Assembly (NCBI GenBank): GCA_965242565.1
Contig: OZ251457.1
Location: forward strand, 2,108,001-2,172,000
DNA from: CATQGW01 sp965242565
GTDB lineage: Bacteria; Chloroflexota; Dehalococcoidia; Bin125
Length of the DNA: 64,000 nt
Direction of reading: 5' to 3'
The stretch's first letter is position 1. Every line of letters begins with the position of its first letter. Position numbers and translations under genes: made by a program. Below the pieces are notes generated by a model. That model worked only from the letters and a program-made list of their open reading frames with translations, did not search any database and was not told where the DNA came from. Positions 14,875 through 25,496 of this stretch are shown here, in pieces.

Positions 14875-16377
14875 CTACAACACCGCGTCCCAGAGGGCGC
14901 GCTCTGCGGCGCGCCAGTTGTGCTCGACGCGGATATTTTCGCCGAAAACCAGCTGCGGGCGGCGCTCGGCGTCGTAGACGGGGAACTGGTGCGCCTCCGT
15001 CGAAGGATCGCCGCTGCGCGCGAAGGCGAGCCAGGCATCCATCACCCGCTCCGAGAGCTCGGCCGCCTCGGGGCCGTCGCCCGCGAACTCCGCCGCGTCC
15101 TCGTAGGTGCCGAAGACGAACGGGATGTCGAGCGCGTGGCAGGAGCCCAACGCCCCGTCGAGCGCCGGCGACTTCCAGTCGAACAGGTAGAAGAACGTCG
15201 CCGGCTGCTGCGCCGCCTGCGCGTCGGCCAGCCGCAGCGCGGGGATCGTGAACAACTGATCGCCCGCCGCCGCGTCGGCGATATCAGCCGGCTCGGCCGG
15301 CTCCGAGCGCGCCAGCCGCGCCGCGCGATAGCCGTCGTAGGCGCTGCGCCCGTCCAGCCCCATCCCCTCGAGCCGCGCGACCACATCCTCTTCGTTGGGC
15401 GGATCGCCCGGCATCATCGCGGTGAACAGCTTCCACTCGTCGTCGAGATAGCCGACCAGCGCGCTCACCGCCTGCGACTGCCCGCGCGCGACGGCGTCAA
15501 CCGCCCGCTCGGTCAGGAACTCGCCGTCGACCACCGGCGTGAAGCGCATTTCGGCCGTGCCGCCCTCGGCGATCGCCGCGAACATCTCGGCCTCCATCTC
15601 GCCCTGCGCTTCGAGAATCTGCTCAACGGAAAGCCCGCGCAGCGCATCAACGTCGTCGGATGCGACGCCGAGCCGCCGGAGGAAGGCCGCGCCGATCTCC
15701 TCCGCGCCGGCCAGCGGCATCGTGTGGTGGCCCGCCCCGCTCTGCGGAATCGCCTTGTGGAACAGTCCAGCCGCTTCGGGCGAGGCCATCAGCGTGGCCA
15801 CGCTCATCCCGCCGGCCGACTCGCCGAAAATCGTGACGTTGTCCGGGTCGCCGCCGAAGTTGGCGATGTTGTCGCGCACCCAGCGCAGCGCCGCGACCTG
15901 GTCGCGCATCCCGAAGTTGGTCTCGCCCAGCGCGGGCGCGTGCAGGAAGCCGAGCGCGCCGAGCCGGTAGTTGATCGTGACGACCACCACATCGCCCCGG
16001 TCCGCCAGCGTCGCGCCCGCGTAGTAGGGCTCGCTGCCCGAGCCGATCGTGAAGCCGCCGCCGTGAATCCAGACCATCACCGGCCGCCGCTGGCGGTCGA
16101 CGCCGGGCGTCCAGACGTTGAGGAAGAGGCAGTCTTCGCTCTGCGGCTGGGGAAACGAGCCGAGCAGCTCCTCGAGCCCGTCGTTGGCAATCTGCGGCGC
16201 AATCGCCCCGAAGTCGATCGCCTCGCGCACGCCCTCCCAGTCCGGGTGCGGCTGCGGCGCGCGGAAGCGCAGCGCCCCCACCGGCGCCGCCGCGTAGGGA
16301 ATCCCGCGAAAGACGCACAGCCCGTCCTCTTCCGTCCCTTCAATCTTCCCCGCAGTGGTCTTGGCGATGGCGGCCAT
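14875..16377 (-). CDS. Type B carboxylesterase, copy 1
   Basis: This 500-residue alpha/beta-hydrolase belongs to the carboxylesterase/para-nitrobenzyl esterase family. It has the EDCLFLNVWTP signature, the oxyanion loop HGGGF, the nucleophile Ser187 in GESAGG, and a C-terminal catalytic His region near GSCHALDIPFVFGT. There is no signal peptide, so it should be cytoplasmic. Copy 2 lies at 21003-22508. The two share strings of identical residues and also a near-identical leader upstream of the ATG, which marks a recent duplication. GGGAG precedes the ATG. The physiological ester is unknown. Confidence 0.93.
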   Translation of the reverse strand: MAAIAKTTAGKIEGTEEDGLCVFRGIPYAAAPVGALRFRAPQPHPDWEGVREAIDFGAIAPQIANDGLEELLGSFPQPQSEDCLFLNVWTPGVDRQRRPVMVWIHGGGFTIGSGSEPYYAGATLADRGDVVVVTINYRLGALGFLHAPALGETNFGMRDQVAALRWVRDNIANFGGDPDNVTIFGESAGGMSVATLMASPEAAGLFHKAIPQSGAGHHTMPLAGAEEIGAAFLRRLGVASDDVDALRGLSVEQILEAQGEMEAEMFAAIAEGGTAEMRFTPVVDGEFLTERAVDAVARGQSQAVSALVGYLDDEWKLFTAMMPGDPPNEEDVVARLEGMGLDGRSAYDGYRAARLARSEPAEPADIADAAAGDQLFTIPALRLADAQAAQQPATFFYLFDWKSPALDGALGSCHALDIPFVFGTYEDAAEFAGDGPEAAELSERVMDAWLAFARSGDPSTEAHQFPVYDAERRPQLVFGENIRVEHNWRAAERALWDAVL

Positions 16378-16412
16378 GGCGATCTCCCTTCGCAGTTCGC
16401 GCTTAGGCTAGC
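16378..16412 (-). promoter_or_regulatory. Esterase copy 1 leader, duplicated at 22509-22543
   Basis: On the minus strand TAGCCT, a -10-like box, lies about 27 nt before the ATG and is followed by GGGAGATCGCC as ribosome-binding site. The 35 bp match the leader of the second esterase with only about three differences, so promoter and gene were duplicated together. Confidence 0.5.
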
Positions 16413-16478
16413 GCCAGCGCCGCGGCTCCGGTGGAGCGAGCGCGGCCCCGAGCGCAGCCCGAAGGCGGGGAGCCTGAA

Positions 16479-17540
16479 ATGCGAACGCGGATTAACCGGC
16501 CGTGGGCGGCGCTGTGCTTGGCTGCGCTCGCCGCCGCGCTGCTCGCCGCGTGCAGCGATCCGCTGCCCGACATCGGCGACGCGCCCGCGGCGGAATCGCA
16601 GCCGGCGAATTATGGCGACGAGCCTCTTGATTCGGACTGTCGTCCGCAAGAGTCCGTCGCGGAGAACGACACGGCGGACCTGCACCGGGCGCGGCTCTTG
16701 CGACTGGTGCTGCTGGTCGGCCGGATCGAGATCCCCATCCGCAGCAGCGCGCAATCGCTCTATTGGGACGATGTTCCGCCCTTCCCGCTGAGCGCAGAGC
16801 ACCGCGCGCTGCTGCGGACGAACGCAGCGGAAATCGATGCAATCGTGACGGGAATGGACGCGGTGCTCAACGAGATGGCGATGCCCGACCGAGCGCAAGA
16901 ACTACGGATTCGACGCCACCCGTTGAAGCGGGCGAGCATTGCCTGGGCCGACTGGCTGATCCAGCTGGTTGAGCGCGGCGAGGAGGCGTTCGACGAGCAA
17001 CCCGCCGGCGGCCCGCCGATCGGGCAGGCGCGCGAGCTGTTCGACGAACTGCTCGCGGAGCTGTACTCGCTCAACGCCGGGAGCGCCTGCCCGGACTCGC
17101 CTGAAAGCGCCGCGGCGGGCGGGGACGCCGACACGGTGATCCTGCGCATGCTGATGCTGATCAGCCTGATGGAAAGCGAAGTGCGGTCCATTTGCGCCGT
17201 GACGGGTTGCCCGGTGCGCCGCGTCGATGCGCCGCTGACGCCTGCGGAGCAGGTCGTCTTGCGCCGCGCCGGCTCCCGACTGGTCACGCTGCGCGACTTG
17301 GTGTGGGCTCCGCAGGATCTGCGATTGACTGAGACCTCCTTGTTGCCGCGGGCGCTGCTCGCCGACCTGGAGGCCGCGCCCGTGCCGCTCGACGAGCTGA
17401 CGACTCAGTGGTTCTGGTTCGCCCTGCGCGGCGCCAGAGGAGACCCCGGCGCGCTGGACCAACCGCACATCATCTACGGCATCCTCGGAGCCCAGATCAC
17501 GATCTTCAACATCTACGCGCGCCACCTTGCCTGGCCGTAA
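16479..17540 (+). CDS. Predicted lipoprotein of unknown function
   Basis: This protein of about 353 residues starts MRTRINRPWAALCLAALAAA and has a lipobox LAAC, so the Cys near residue 25 should be lipidated and the mature protein anchored outside the membrane. The mature part is helical, with several Leu-rich helices (LRLVLLVGRIEIPIRS, ILRMLMLISLMESEV) and a Cys pair in the middle (CAVTGC). No family is recognised. The ATG was chosen over an in-frame ATG 48 nt upstream because it begins the signal peptide and has GGGGAG ahead of it. It lies between the two duplicated esterases. Confidence 0.75.
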   Translation: MRTRINRPWAALCLAALAAALLAACSDPLPDIGDAPAAESQPANYGDEPLDSDCRPQESVAENDTADLHRARLLRLVLLVGRIEIPIRSSAQSLYWDDVPPFPLSAEHRALLRTNAAEIDAIVTGMDAVLNEMAMPDRAQELRIRRHPLKRASIAWADWLIQLVERGEEAFDEQPAGGPPIGQARELFDELLAELYSLNAGSACPDSPESAAAGGDADTVILRMLMLISLMESEVRSICAVTGCPVRRVDAPLTPAEQVVLRRAGSRLVTLRDLVWAPQDLRLTETSLLPRALLADLEAAPVPLDELTTQWFWFALRGARGDPGALDQPHIIYGILGAQITIFNIYARHLAWP

Positions 17541-17805
17541 GGAATTGTCGTAGCGAGCGGGCAAGCGCGAGCCGAGAGCGTGCTCACACTCCCCTCACAC
17601 CCCCGCGCGCACTCCGCCATACCCGCACGCATACTCCGTTATTCCCCGCCGTCCCCTTCCGCCATACCCGCGTTTGCTTCTCCGTCATACCCGCGCTTGC
17701 CGCGGGTATCTCGACGTGAACAGCACAGCCTCTGCATGAGACCATTGCGAATCCCACATTGCCGGCGAGAGCTGGTTGAGCCCGTCATTCCCTGCCGTCC
17801 CCTGT
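17541..17805. repeat. Intergenic repeat region with ATACCCGCG-family palindrome
   Basis: Degenerate copies of CCATACCCGC/CCGTCATACCCGC occur from about 17620. A full palindrome copy lies at 17678-17726 and shares 48 of 49 bases with 63631-63679. No gene is seen. It separates the lipoprotein from the convergent restriction-modification gene. Confidence 0.75.
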
Positions 17806-20721
17806 TCAGCGGCAGAAGTCGGGCAGCAGCCGGGCGACGATCGCGTCGATCTCGTTGAGCTCGCCCTCGCAATCGGCGGGGTAGTTGAACTCCGGATCAG
17901 CCGCGCGGGCTTTGCGGATGCTCGCCGACAGCTCCGCCAGCCGCTCGTGATCGGCGTCGCCGGGGCGATACAGCGGGATGGGCACCTTCTCCAGCGGCGT
18001 CTTGTCGAAGTGCCGCCCGCTCTTCCGCGCGAACTCGAATGCGAACCTGAGCGTGGGCGCGTTGAGCCACGCGCAGAGATAGTCGCCCTCAGCTTGCGAG
18101 TCGACGGCGACTCGGTAGAAAGTGTGCTCGATAATCGCAGTAGCGGTAGCTGCTCGCAGCCGTTGGCCTGCTCCGTTGTACACGACGTTCAGCGTCGGGT
18201 GCCACTGGGCCGACAGCTGATTCCGGTAGTCCAACTTCCCCACAAGATCGGGCGGGGTCGTAGCGCCTTTACCGACGTGCCTGCGATACGTAGCGTCCAG
18301 TTTCGTCCATGTTGCGCTGGCCTTTTTGGCCTCTTCGTCCTCGAGGAGTCGGTCGCCGTCGTTGGGGACAACCGCTTGCGCCAGCGGCTCTTGAATCGAG
18401 AACGGGACGAGATTCGTGGGGGCGACGTAGCCGACGCGCCATTCGTCGGGGATGTCATCCAGCGCGAACGGCGAGTACTGCGCCCAAGGTTGCTTCGCGC
18501 GCCGCGGCTGCAACGTCCGGTTCGGATTATCGGGATCGACTTTCACGAGTACCGCCGGCTGAATCGTTGTGCCGTTGCGCGCCCTCGCTGCGTAGGAAGA
18601 GGCATCCCACGGGAGATCAGGCAACGCCGCGATCCGCTTCGTCAAGCCGATGGGTAGGGCATCAGCAGACGGATCGATCTTTCGTTTGGGATCGTTGAGC
18701 ACCAGGCGCCGCGGCCGCCTGTTGCGCAGCCCGATCACACATGCGTCCGCACCGCCGAATGGCCGAGTGCGCAGCACTCGCTCATCCGGATGACGTTCCG
18801 ACAGATCCAACGCACCGCGCAGATGCCCCTGCTCTCGGAACGATCGCCAGTTCTCCGAGCTCAGCGCGGCGGCGTTCAACACGAACGCGCTCGCATCCCT
18901 GCGTGGCCGCGCCAGGTACAGGTTGCGTGTCTCAACGACGAACACGGCTCCGAGATCGAAGCTGCTGTGACTCCCCTGCGTCCCCGGTAGAACGCCTCGC
19001 TCACGCGCGAGCGAGCGGACATTCTCCTTACGCGGCTCCGTTTGGATTTCATTCCAGCGCAGCCACGGCGGATTGGAGACGATTCGATCGACCTTGCGAC
19101 GCGCGATGGCGCGCGGCATGAGCTGGTTGCGGATGTACCAGGCCCAGACTCCGTCCTCATGCTCTGCGATGATATCGATCAACGTCTGGTGTGCGTCTGC
19201 GATCCACTCCCTGTCGTCGCCCATCATGCCGAACGTCACCGTCGCAGGAAGCTCGACATCGTCTCGGGCGGCCTGTACGAGCTCGTCAAGCCGGGTATGG
19301 AAGTCGGGAATATCCGTGAAGCTGTGAGGGACGTGAAAGCGGTGCTTGCCGTCGGGAGAGACGAATTCGCTCTCGTCGGGATTGAAGATGTGGCCCGTCG
19401 AACCGGCGGGCGATGTATCCGCCATGAGCAGCGCGTCGCCCTGGTGGACATTAGGTTGGGCGGGAGCAGGAAGCGCCCGGCGCAGCGTCGCTCGCGCCAT
19501 TTCGACAGCGACAGGATGAATGTCGATGCCATGCACCAAGCGGCTGACAATCCGGGCGCAAGCGGCATCATCCGCACTGGGCAGGTACTTCGGAATAGCG
19601 GCGAGGATTCTCCGCGCCGCGTGGTAGAGGAACGTGCCCGAACCACAGGCCGGATCGAGCACGCCGATCTTCGGCGGCGGTACGGCGGCGGCATGCGCCG
19701 CCAGAATCGATCGTTCCAACCACTCGTCGTCAAGCGTCTCTTCGACGATCAGGTGCGCGAGCCAATCCGGCGTGTAGTACTCGCCGTACAGCTTGCGATC
19801 CTCTTTGGGCACGATCGCCATATAGACGTTGCGCAGCACATCCGCTTCCCGCGATCCCCAGTCGTAGCGATCGACGATCTCGAATAGATTCCGCGCCCAC
19901 TGCTCGCCGCCCGGCGCGTCGGTGATCCACGAAATGAAGCCGTCGGACGGCGGCGCGTACCCAGCGCCGTCGAGGACGCGGGTGACGTTGCGGGCGACCA
20001 GCACCAGCAGGCAGTGATCGAGGAACAGCGGGACTTTGCGATGTTCTGCGACCTCAATGCCGCTGCCGCGCACCAGATCGTGCCAGAGGCGATGCTGCGT
20101 AACGGCTGCGACGCTGTCGGCGGCGCGGTCCCAAATCCGGTCGAGTTCGTCCCGCGGCCCGTCGAAGAGCTCCGCGGGATCGGCGGGTACCCAAGCCTTG
20201 CCCGCCTTGCGGACGGCGAGCGCGATCATCGCTTCTCGCAGCGCGTCGGGCGATCGGTCGAATTCCTGCTCGTGCAGCGCCCGATGCGGGGTGTGGGTAT
20301 CGTCGTCGCGCGTTGCGGACCACTCCCACGCCCACCAATGCACGCCATCGGTCAACGCGCCGATCCACGGCGTGTTGGGGTCCTCCAGTCTGTCCCACAT
20401 CGTGCTGCGTTCGCGGGCGCGCAGCGCGAGCACATAGCGTTGTAGCTGCTCGAACTGCGTCTCGCCCTCCTGGCTGCCGGGCGAGTTCGGACCGGCAACG
20501 GGGGCTTGCTTCGCCGCGGGACGCCTTTTGACCTCGATTACGATGCGGCGGCCCGGCAGGAACAGGTCGCACGGTCCGTCGCCGGTCTGGTGTTGGAGGA
20601 TCACCTCTACGTCACTGGCGCAGCCCTCCAACACCTGCGCCAACGCCCGCTCCACCGCCGGTTCGGAAGCGGCAGCTGCGCGCGTCAGGATCTCAAGCGG
20701 GTCTTTCGGATTGGACTTCAC
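17806..20721 (-). CDS. Single-chain restriction-modification enzyme (Type IIG-like), copy A
   Basis: This 971-residue protein combines nuclease and methyltransferase. The N-terminus has a PD-(D/E)xK-like site (Asp52 in CDLFLPG, then E63-V-K65), a helical connector, and an N6-adenine methyltransferase core with motif I DPACGSGTF (from Asp356) and motif IV NPPW (550-553). A C-terminal region of about 300 residues probably recognises DNA. One chain that cuts and methylates is typical of Type IIG enzymes. No separate specificity or restriction gene is adjacent. It starts with GTG preceded by GGAGGGGG. Codon third positions look less GC-rich than in neighbours, which suggests transfer. A phage-defence role is inferred. 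Confidence 0.85.
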   Translation of the reverse strand: MKSNPKDPLEILTRAAAASEPAVERALAQVLEGCASDVEVILQHQTGDGPCDLFLPGRRIVIEVKRRPAAKQAPVAGPNSPGSQEGETQFEQLQRYVLALRARERSTMWDRLEDPNTPWIGALTDGVHWWAWEWSATRDDDTHTPHRALHEQEFDRSPDALREAMIALAVRKAGKAWVPADPAELFDGPRDELDRIWDRAADSVAAVTQHRLWHDLVRGSGIEVAEHRKVPLFLDHCLLVLVARNVTRVLDGAGYAPPSDGFISWITDAPGGEQWARNLFEIVDRYDWGSREADVLRNVYMAIVPKEDRKLYGEYYTPDWLAHLIVEETLDDEWLERSILAAHAAAVPPPKIGVLDPACGSGTFLYHAARRILAAIPKYLPSADDAACARIVSRLVHGIDIHPVAVEMARATLRRALPAPAQPNVHQGDALLMADTSPAGSTGHIFNPDESEFVSPDGKHRFHVPHSFTDIPDFHTRLDELVQAARDDVELPATVTFGMMGDDREWIADAHQTLIDIIAEHEDGVWAWYIRNQLMPRAIARRKVDRIVSNPPWLRWNEIQTEPRKENVRSLARERGVLPGTQGSHSSFDLGAVFVVETRNLYLARPRRDASAFVLNAAALSSENWRSFREQGHLRGALDLSERHPDERVLRTRPFGGADACVIGLRNRRPRRLVLNDPKRKIDPSADALPIGLTKRIAALPDLPWDASSYAARARNGTTIQPAVLVKVDPDNPNRTLQPRRAKQPWAQYSPFALDDIPDEWRVGYVAPTNLVPFSIQEPLAQAVVPNDGDRLLEDEEAKKASATWTKLDATYRRHVGKGATTPPDLVGKLDYRNQLSAQWHPTLNVVYNGAGQRLRAATATAIIEHTFYRVAVDSQAEGDYLCAWLNAPTLRFAFEFARKSGRHFDKTPLEKVPIPLYRPGDADHERLAELSASIRKARAADPEFNYPADCEGELNEIDAIVARLLPDFCR

Positions 20722-21002
20722 GACGCGCCCCCTCCGACGGCGAACCCGGTTCCGCCGCCGGCCCCGCGCAGGCTAGGGCGTGTTCGCACTTCCGTCATTT
20801 CGCTCCCCAAGATCCGTCATTCCCGCCTCCGAGCGGGAATCCATACGGTGGGTGTTGGCGGGCAGGCGTATCGGGATGCCCTGCGCACGGCCGTTGGCAG
20901 GCAGGGCGGGGCCTCGTGCTGCGAACGGGGTTGGGTTTGGGCCCCAGATCAAGTCTGGGGCGACGGAGATAGGGTGCGGGGGCGACAACAGGGCCCGCGC
21001 GC
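20722..21002. repeat. Intergenic composite repeat region
   Basis: In order: TAGGGCGTGTTCGCACTTCC (20774-20793), whose near-copy lies at 35655; the ATTCCCGC palindrome (20814-20843); and a second palindrome of the type CCCCAGA-TCAAG-TCTGGGG at about 20942-20961. No gene is seen. The first two modules occur in the same order after hpnD. Confidence 0.75.
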
Positions 21003-22508
<1,506 letters not shown>

Positions 22509-22543
22509 GGCGATCTCCCTTCGCAGTTCGCACATAGGCTAGC
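22509..22543 (-). promoter_or_regulatory. Esterase copy 2 leader, duplicate of 16378-16412
   Basis: It has the same TAGCCT box and GGGAG ribosome-binding site as copy 1. The few differences lie between them. Confidence 0.5.
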
Positions 22544-22666
22544 GCACAGGGGCTAGCGCAGAGGCCAAGCGCACAGGTAAGCGGAAGGGCGCGGCGGCGC
22601 GGCGGGCCGCTGCCAAGCGGTAGTCTGAGCGCATCACGGCAATGCTCTGAAAGGGAGGCGGGCGCA

Positions 22667-23896
22667 ATGAATTCTGACACCACTGTCGACGGCACGGGCA
22701 TTTCGGTTGAGGCGCTGCAGCGGCTCGATCGGCACCTGCTGGAGCGCTACATCGAGCCTGAGAAGATCGCCGGCTGTCTGACGCTGATCAGCCGCCGCGG
22801 CGAGCTGGCGCACCTCTCGGCGCTGGGCATGATGGATCGCGAGCGCGGCGCGCCGATGGCGGCCGACGCGATCTTCCGCATCTACTCGATGACCAAGCCG
22901 ATCACATCGGTCGCGCTGATGATGCTGTTCGAGCGCGGCGCGTTCCAGCTCTCCGACCCCGTCGCGCGCTTCATCCCGCAGTGGCGGGACCTGCGGGTCA
23001 TGACCGGCGGGCAGTATCCCGATTACGAGACGGCGCCCGCCGAGCGGCCGATGACCGTGCGCGACCTGCTCTCGCACCAGTCGGGGCTGACTTACGGCTT
23101 CATGGAGGGCCCGCTCGAAGCCGGTTACTTCAAACACGGGGTCTACCAGGCCGGCGAAATGCGCGGGCGCGATCTGCAATCGATGATCGACCGGCTGGCC
23201 GAACTGCCGCTCAAGTTCTCGCCGGGCGACAACTGGAACTACGGTGTTTCGACCGACGTCTGCGGGTATCTCGTGCAGGAGATTTCCGGGCGGCGTTTCG
23301 ACGAGTATCTGCGCGAGCAGATCTTCGAGCCGCTGGGGATGGAGGATACCGGCTTCCACGTGCCCGCCGACAAACAGCACCGCCTGGCTGCCAACTACGA
23401 ACGCGGCCCCGACAAACAGCTGCGCGCGATCGGTACGTTCGGCGCGGCCGACTATCTGGAGGAGCAAACCTTCTTCTCCGGCGGCGGCGGCCTGGTCTCG
23501 ACGGCGCAGGATTACCAACGCTTCTGCCAGATGCTGCTGAACGGCGGCGAGCTGGACGGCGCGCGGATCCTGGGCCCGAAGACGATCGATCTGATGGCGA
23601 TGAATCATCTGCCCGATAACGACGATCTCAGCACACGTGCGCTCGGTACCTGGAGCGAAACGACGAACGACGGCGTGGGCTTCGGTCTGGGCTTTGCCGT
23701 ACTGCTCAATCTCCCCCGCACGCAAAACGTCGGCTCAGTCGGCGAGTACTACTGGGGCGGCGCCGCCAGCACCATCTTCTGGATCGACCCGGCCGAGGAA
23801 CTGATCGCAATCTTCATGACGCAGTTCATGCCGTCGGGAACGTTCAATTTCCGCGGCCAAATCAAGCAGCTGCTCTACCCGGGGCTCGTGGGGTGA
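22667..23896 (+). CDS. Serine beta-lactamase-fold hydrolase (class C/EstB-like)
   Basis: This 409-residue penicillin-binding-protein-fold enzyme has the S-x-x-K motif at Ser74-M-T-Lys77. The second motif is a Tyr-G-V triad near residue 192 in place of Y-x-N, as in esterase members such as EstB. A WGGAAS segment takes the place of K-T-G. There is no signal peptide, so cytoplasmic esterase or peptidase activity is more likely than beta-lactam resistance. A good GGGAGG site lies upstream of the ATG, and a TAGTCT box lies about 40 nt upstream. The stop overlaps the next gene (GTGA). Confidence 0.88.
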   Translation: MNSDTTVDGTGISVEALQRLDRHLLERYIEPEKIAGCLTLISRRGELAHLSALGMMDRERGAPMAADAIFRIYSMTKPITSVALMMLFERGAFQLSDPVARFIPQWRDLRVMTGGQYPDYETAPAERPMTVRDLLSHQSGLTYGFMEGPLEAGYFKHGVYQAGEMRGRDLQSMIDRLAELPLKFSPGDNWNYGVSTDVCGYLVQEISGRRFDEYLREQIFEPLGMEDTGFHVPADKQHRLAANYERGPDKQLRAIGTFGAADYLEEQTFFSGGGGLVSTAQDYQRFCQMLLNGGELDGARILGPKTIDLMAMNHLPDNDDLSTRALGTWSETTNDGVGFGLGFAVLLNLPRTQNVGSVGEYYWGGAASTIFWIDPAEELIAIFMTQFMPSGTFNFRGQIKQLLYPGLVG

Positions 23897-24372
23897 CGCG
23901 CTGTACCGCGATCCGCAGAATCAGTTGTTGGGCCGCGGTTCTGGTGTTCTCGCTGGTTCTGGCAGGGTGCTCAGAGGTTGAGCGCCACGGCCAGCCGGCC
24001 ACGGCAGACACGAAGGAGATGAAGCAGACGCAGGCGCAGCAGCCCCCAAGCACGGCGTGTGTGGTGGGCGGCCCCATTGTCGGCATCGCAGGCACGCTGC
24101 TCGATCCGGGCATTAGCAGCGGCCGGCCGTTGCCCGTTGAGCTGGAGCGGGCCGTGGCGCGAGCTCTTCCGTTCTCGGCGCCGCTGCAAGAATTCGAGAG
24201 CGTTGAGGTGTCGGACAACCGGATCGTGACATTGCGATCAGCGAATGGTGTGCAATCGCGTCCCGGCAGCAGTGACGCATCGATAGAGGTGGCGCTAGTG
24301 GACGACGGCGAGGCGGAACCGTCCTGGCTCGTAGTGACGTGGCGGATTTCGGAGCCGTGCCGGGAGGATTGA
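23893..24372 (+). CDS. Small predicted lipoprotein
   Basis: This 159-residue protein begins at a GTG that overlaps the stop of the serine hydrolase gene, so it is translationally coupled. The signal segment SCWAAVLVFSLVLAGC ends in a lipobox LAGC with the lipidated Cys near residue 26. The mature part has a Gln-rich linker and then a single small alpha/beta region (about 60-155). The function is unknown. The coupling suggests expression with the hydrolase. Confidence 0.72.
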   Translation: MTRCTAIRRISCWAAVLVFSLVLAGCSEVERHGQPATADTKEMKQTQAQQPPSTACVVGGPIVGIAGTLLDPGISSGRPLPVELERAVARALPFSAPLQEFESVEVSDNRIVTLRSANGVQSRPGSSDASIEVALVDDGEAEPSWLVVTWRISEPCRED

Positions 24373-24380
24373 GCAGTTGC

Positions 24381-24408
24381 CTTGTTTCGCCTTGTTTCGC
24401 CTTGTTTC
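24381..24408. repeat. Three 10-bp direct repeats
   Basis: CTTGTTTCGC occurs at 24381-24390 and 24391-24400, and the first eight bases recur at 24401-24408. The strict 10-bp spacing places the copies on one face of the helix. They lie 40-67 bp upstream of a TACAAT box and in front of the winged-helix-like gene at 24493, so an operator role is possible. Confidence 0.6.
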
Positions 24409-24447
24409 CTGGCCGCCGATCTCGCCGCAGCCGGCGGCTGCGGCCGC

Positions 24448-24453
24448 TACAAT
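24448..24453 (+). promoter_or_regulatory. TACAAT -10 box
   Basis: TACAAT lies 39 nt upstream of the ATG at 24493. No clear -35 box is seen. The upstream direct repeats may supply activator or repressor binding. Confidence 0.4.
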
Positions 24454-24492
24454 AGGGTGCAGGGAGACGGAGATCTGAGCGGAGGGCCGGCG

Positions 24493-24864
24493 ATGGGCAA
24501 GCCTGATGTGCTCGAGCAGATGCTGTCGGAGAAGCTCGGCGACGATCCGGAGTTTGAGGTGCGGGCGCGCAAGCGTCTTGAGCAAAGCGCGCTGATCCGC
24601 CGACTTGCACTGGAGCAGAACTCCGTCAGTTTCGACCCGGTGGCGGGCGCGATCCTCGGCCGCATCTACGATCGCGGCCACGCGACCTGCGAGGACCTGG
24701 CGGACTGGTTCGAGTCTCCCGAAGAGTGGATCGCGTTCTCGCGCCTACAGCGTGCGCGGCTGCTCTACGACTCGGGGACGGAGTTCACCGTCTCGCCCGA
24801 CGGCCGCCGGCTGATCCACCGGATTCTGAACGACATCAGCGTGCTTGAGGGCAGCGCGGAGTGA
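24493..24864 (+). CDS. Small protein, possibly winged-helix
   Basis: This protein of about 123 residues has an acidic, helical N-terminal half (LEQMLSEKLGDDPEFEVRAR). Its C-terminal half, from AILGRIYDRGHATCEDLADW through a basic helix to FTVSPDGRRLIHRIL, has the helix-helix-wing order of a winged-helix DNA-binding domain. The assignment is by pattern, not by a recognised family. GGAGGG precedes the ATG. The stop overlaps the GTG start of the next gene (GTGA), giving a tight two-gene operon downstream of three 10-bp direct repeats, which could be its own operator. Confidence 0.65.
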   Translation: MGKPDVLEQMLSEKLGDDPEFEVRARKRLEQSALIRRLALEQNSVSFDPVAGAILGRIYDRGHATCEDLADWFESPEEWIAFSRLQRARLLYDSGTEFTVSPDGRRLIHRILNDISVLEGSAE

Positions 24865-25424
24865 AGCGGGAGCCGTCGCGCGCCGAACGAAACCTCCGGG
24901 ACCGGTTCAGAAGCCGTCGCGCCGCTGAAGCGTCGCTCCGGCTGGAAGTGGCGTTGCTGGGCGACGGCAGCGCCACGCCCGAGTACGAGAAACGGCTGGA
25001 ATTGCAGGAGCGGCTGCAACGCCACCCATTCGTGTCGCACGCCACGATCCCTGAACAGCTGCACGAGCAGTATCCGCAGGCGACGGCCGATGAGATCGAG
25101 CGGAGCGCGATTGAACAAGCCGACGTTGTGATCTGCCTCGAAGGACCGCGGCATCCTCCGCTTGGTCTTTTCACCGAAGTGGTCGTCTACTTCGACAGAT
25201 CAACGCCCGACAAGTGGTTTCGCTGCCGCCCGTCGTACCGAGCAGAGCCGGCGGCGGCGCCATTGGTTGCGCTGCTGGCGGAGGAGCTCCTCCGGCGCGC
25301 CGACACGTTCGTCTACGACCCGGCCGAGTGGGAAACCTGCGGGCGAATCACCACGGCCTGCGAGGAGCGGATCGACCTGGCGGCGCACCGGGAGGACGAT
25401 CGACGTTCGTTCCGCCGCGAATGA
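24861..25424 (+). CDS. Rossmann-like protein resembling TIR/nucleoside 2-deoxyribosyltransferase
   Basis: This 187-residue protein has a GTG start coupled to the upstream gene. After a basic N-terminal helix the order is strand VALLGDG, a helix, ATIPEQL, helix DEIERSAIEQ, strand ADVVICLEG and then GLFTEVVVYF. This resembles the TIR and nucleoside 2-deoxyribosyltransferase fold, where a strand such as A-D-V-V is followed by a loop and a conserved Glu (here in F-T-E-V) that cleaves a glycosidic bond. The C-terminus is helical and highly charged. If the analogy holds, it may act on NAD or a nucleotide. Function and family remain unproven. Confidence 0.5.
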   Translation: MKREPSRAERNLRDRFRSRRAAEASLRLEVALLGDGSATPEYEKRLELQERLQRHPFVSHATIPEQLHEQYPQATADEIERSAIEQADVVICLEGPRHPPLGLFTEVVVYFDRSTPDKWFRCRPSYRAEPAAAPLVALLAEELLRRADTFVYDPAEWETCGRITTACEERIDLAAHREDDRRSFRRE

Positions 25425-25496
25425 CCGCCAGTCGTCGGAGGGGCATCTCAGTTTGGCTAGACTGTGCGGGAGCGCTGATTGCGGATGGAGGCTGCG

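Noticed and set aside
17806..20721. BREX PglX or DISARM methyltransferase
   Set aside because: The N-terminal nuclease-like site and the absence of any pgl, brx or drm partner genes fit a stand-alone Type IIG enzyme better.
20942..20961. Insertion-sequence terminal repeat or attachment site
   Set aside because: It is a short palindrome with no transposase or integrase in the window and no visible target duplication.
22667..23896. True beta-lactamase resistance gene
   Set aside because: There is no signal peptide, and the second and third motifs deviate from class C beta-lactamases. An esterase or peptidase is more likely.
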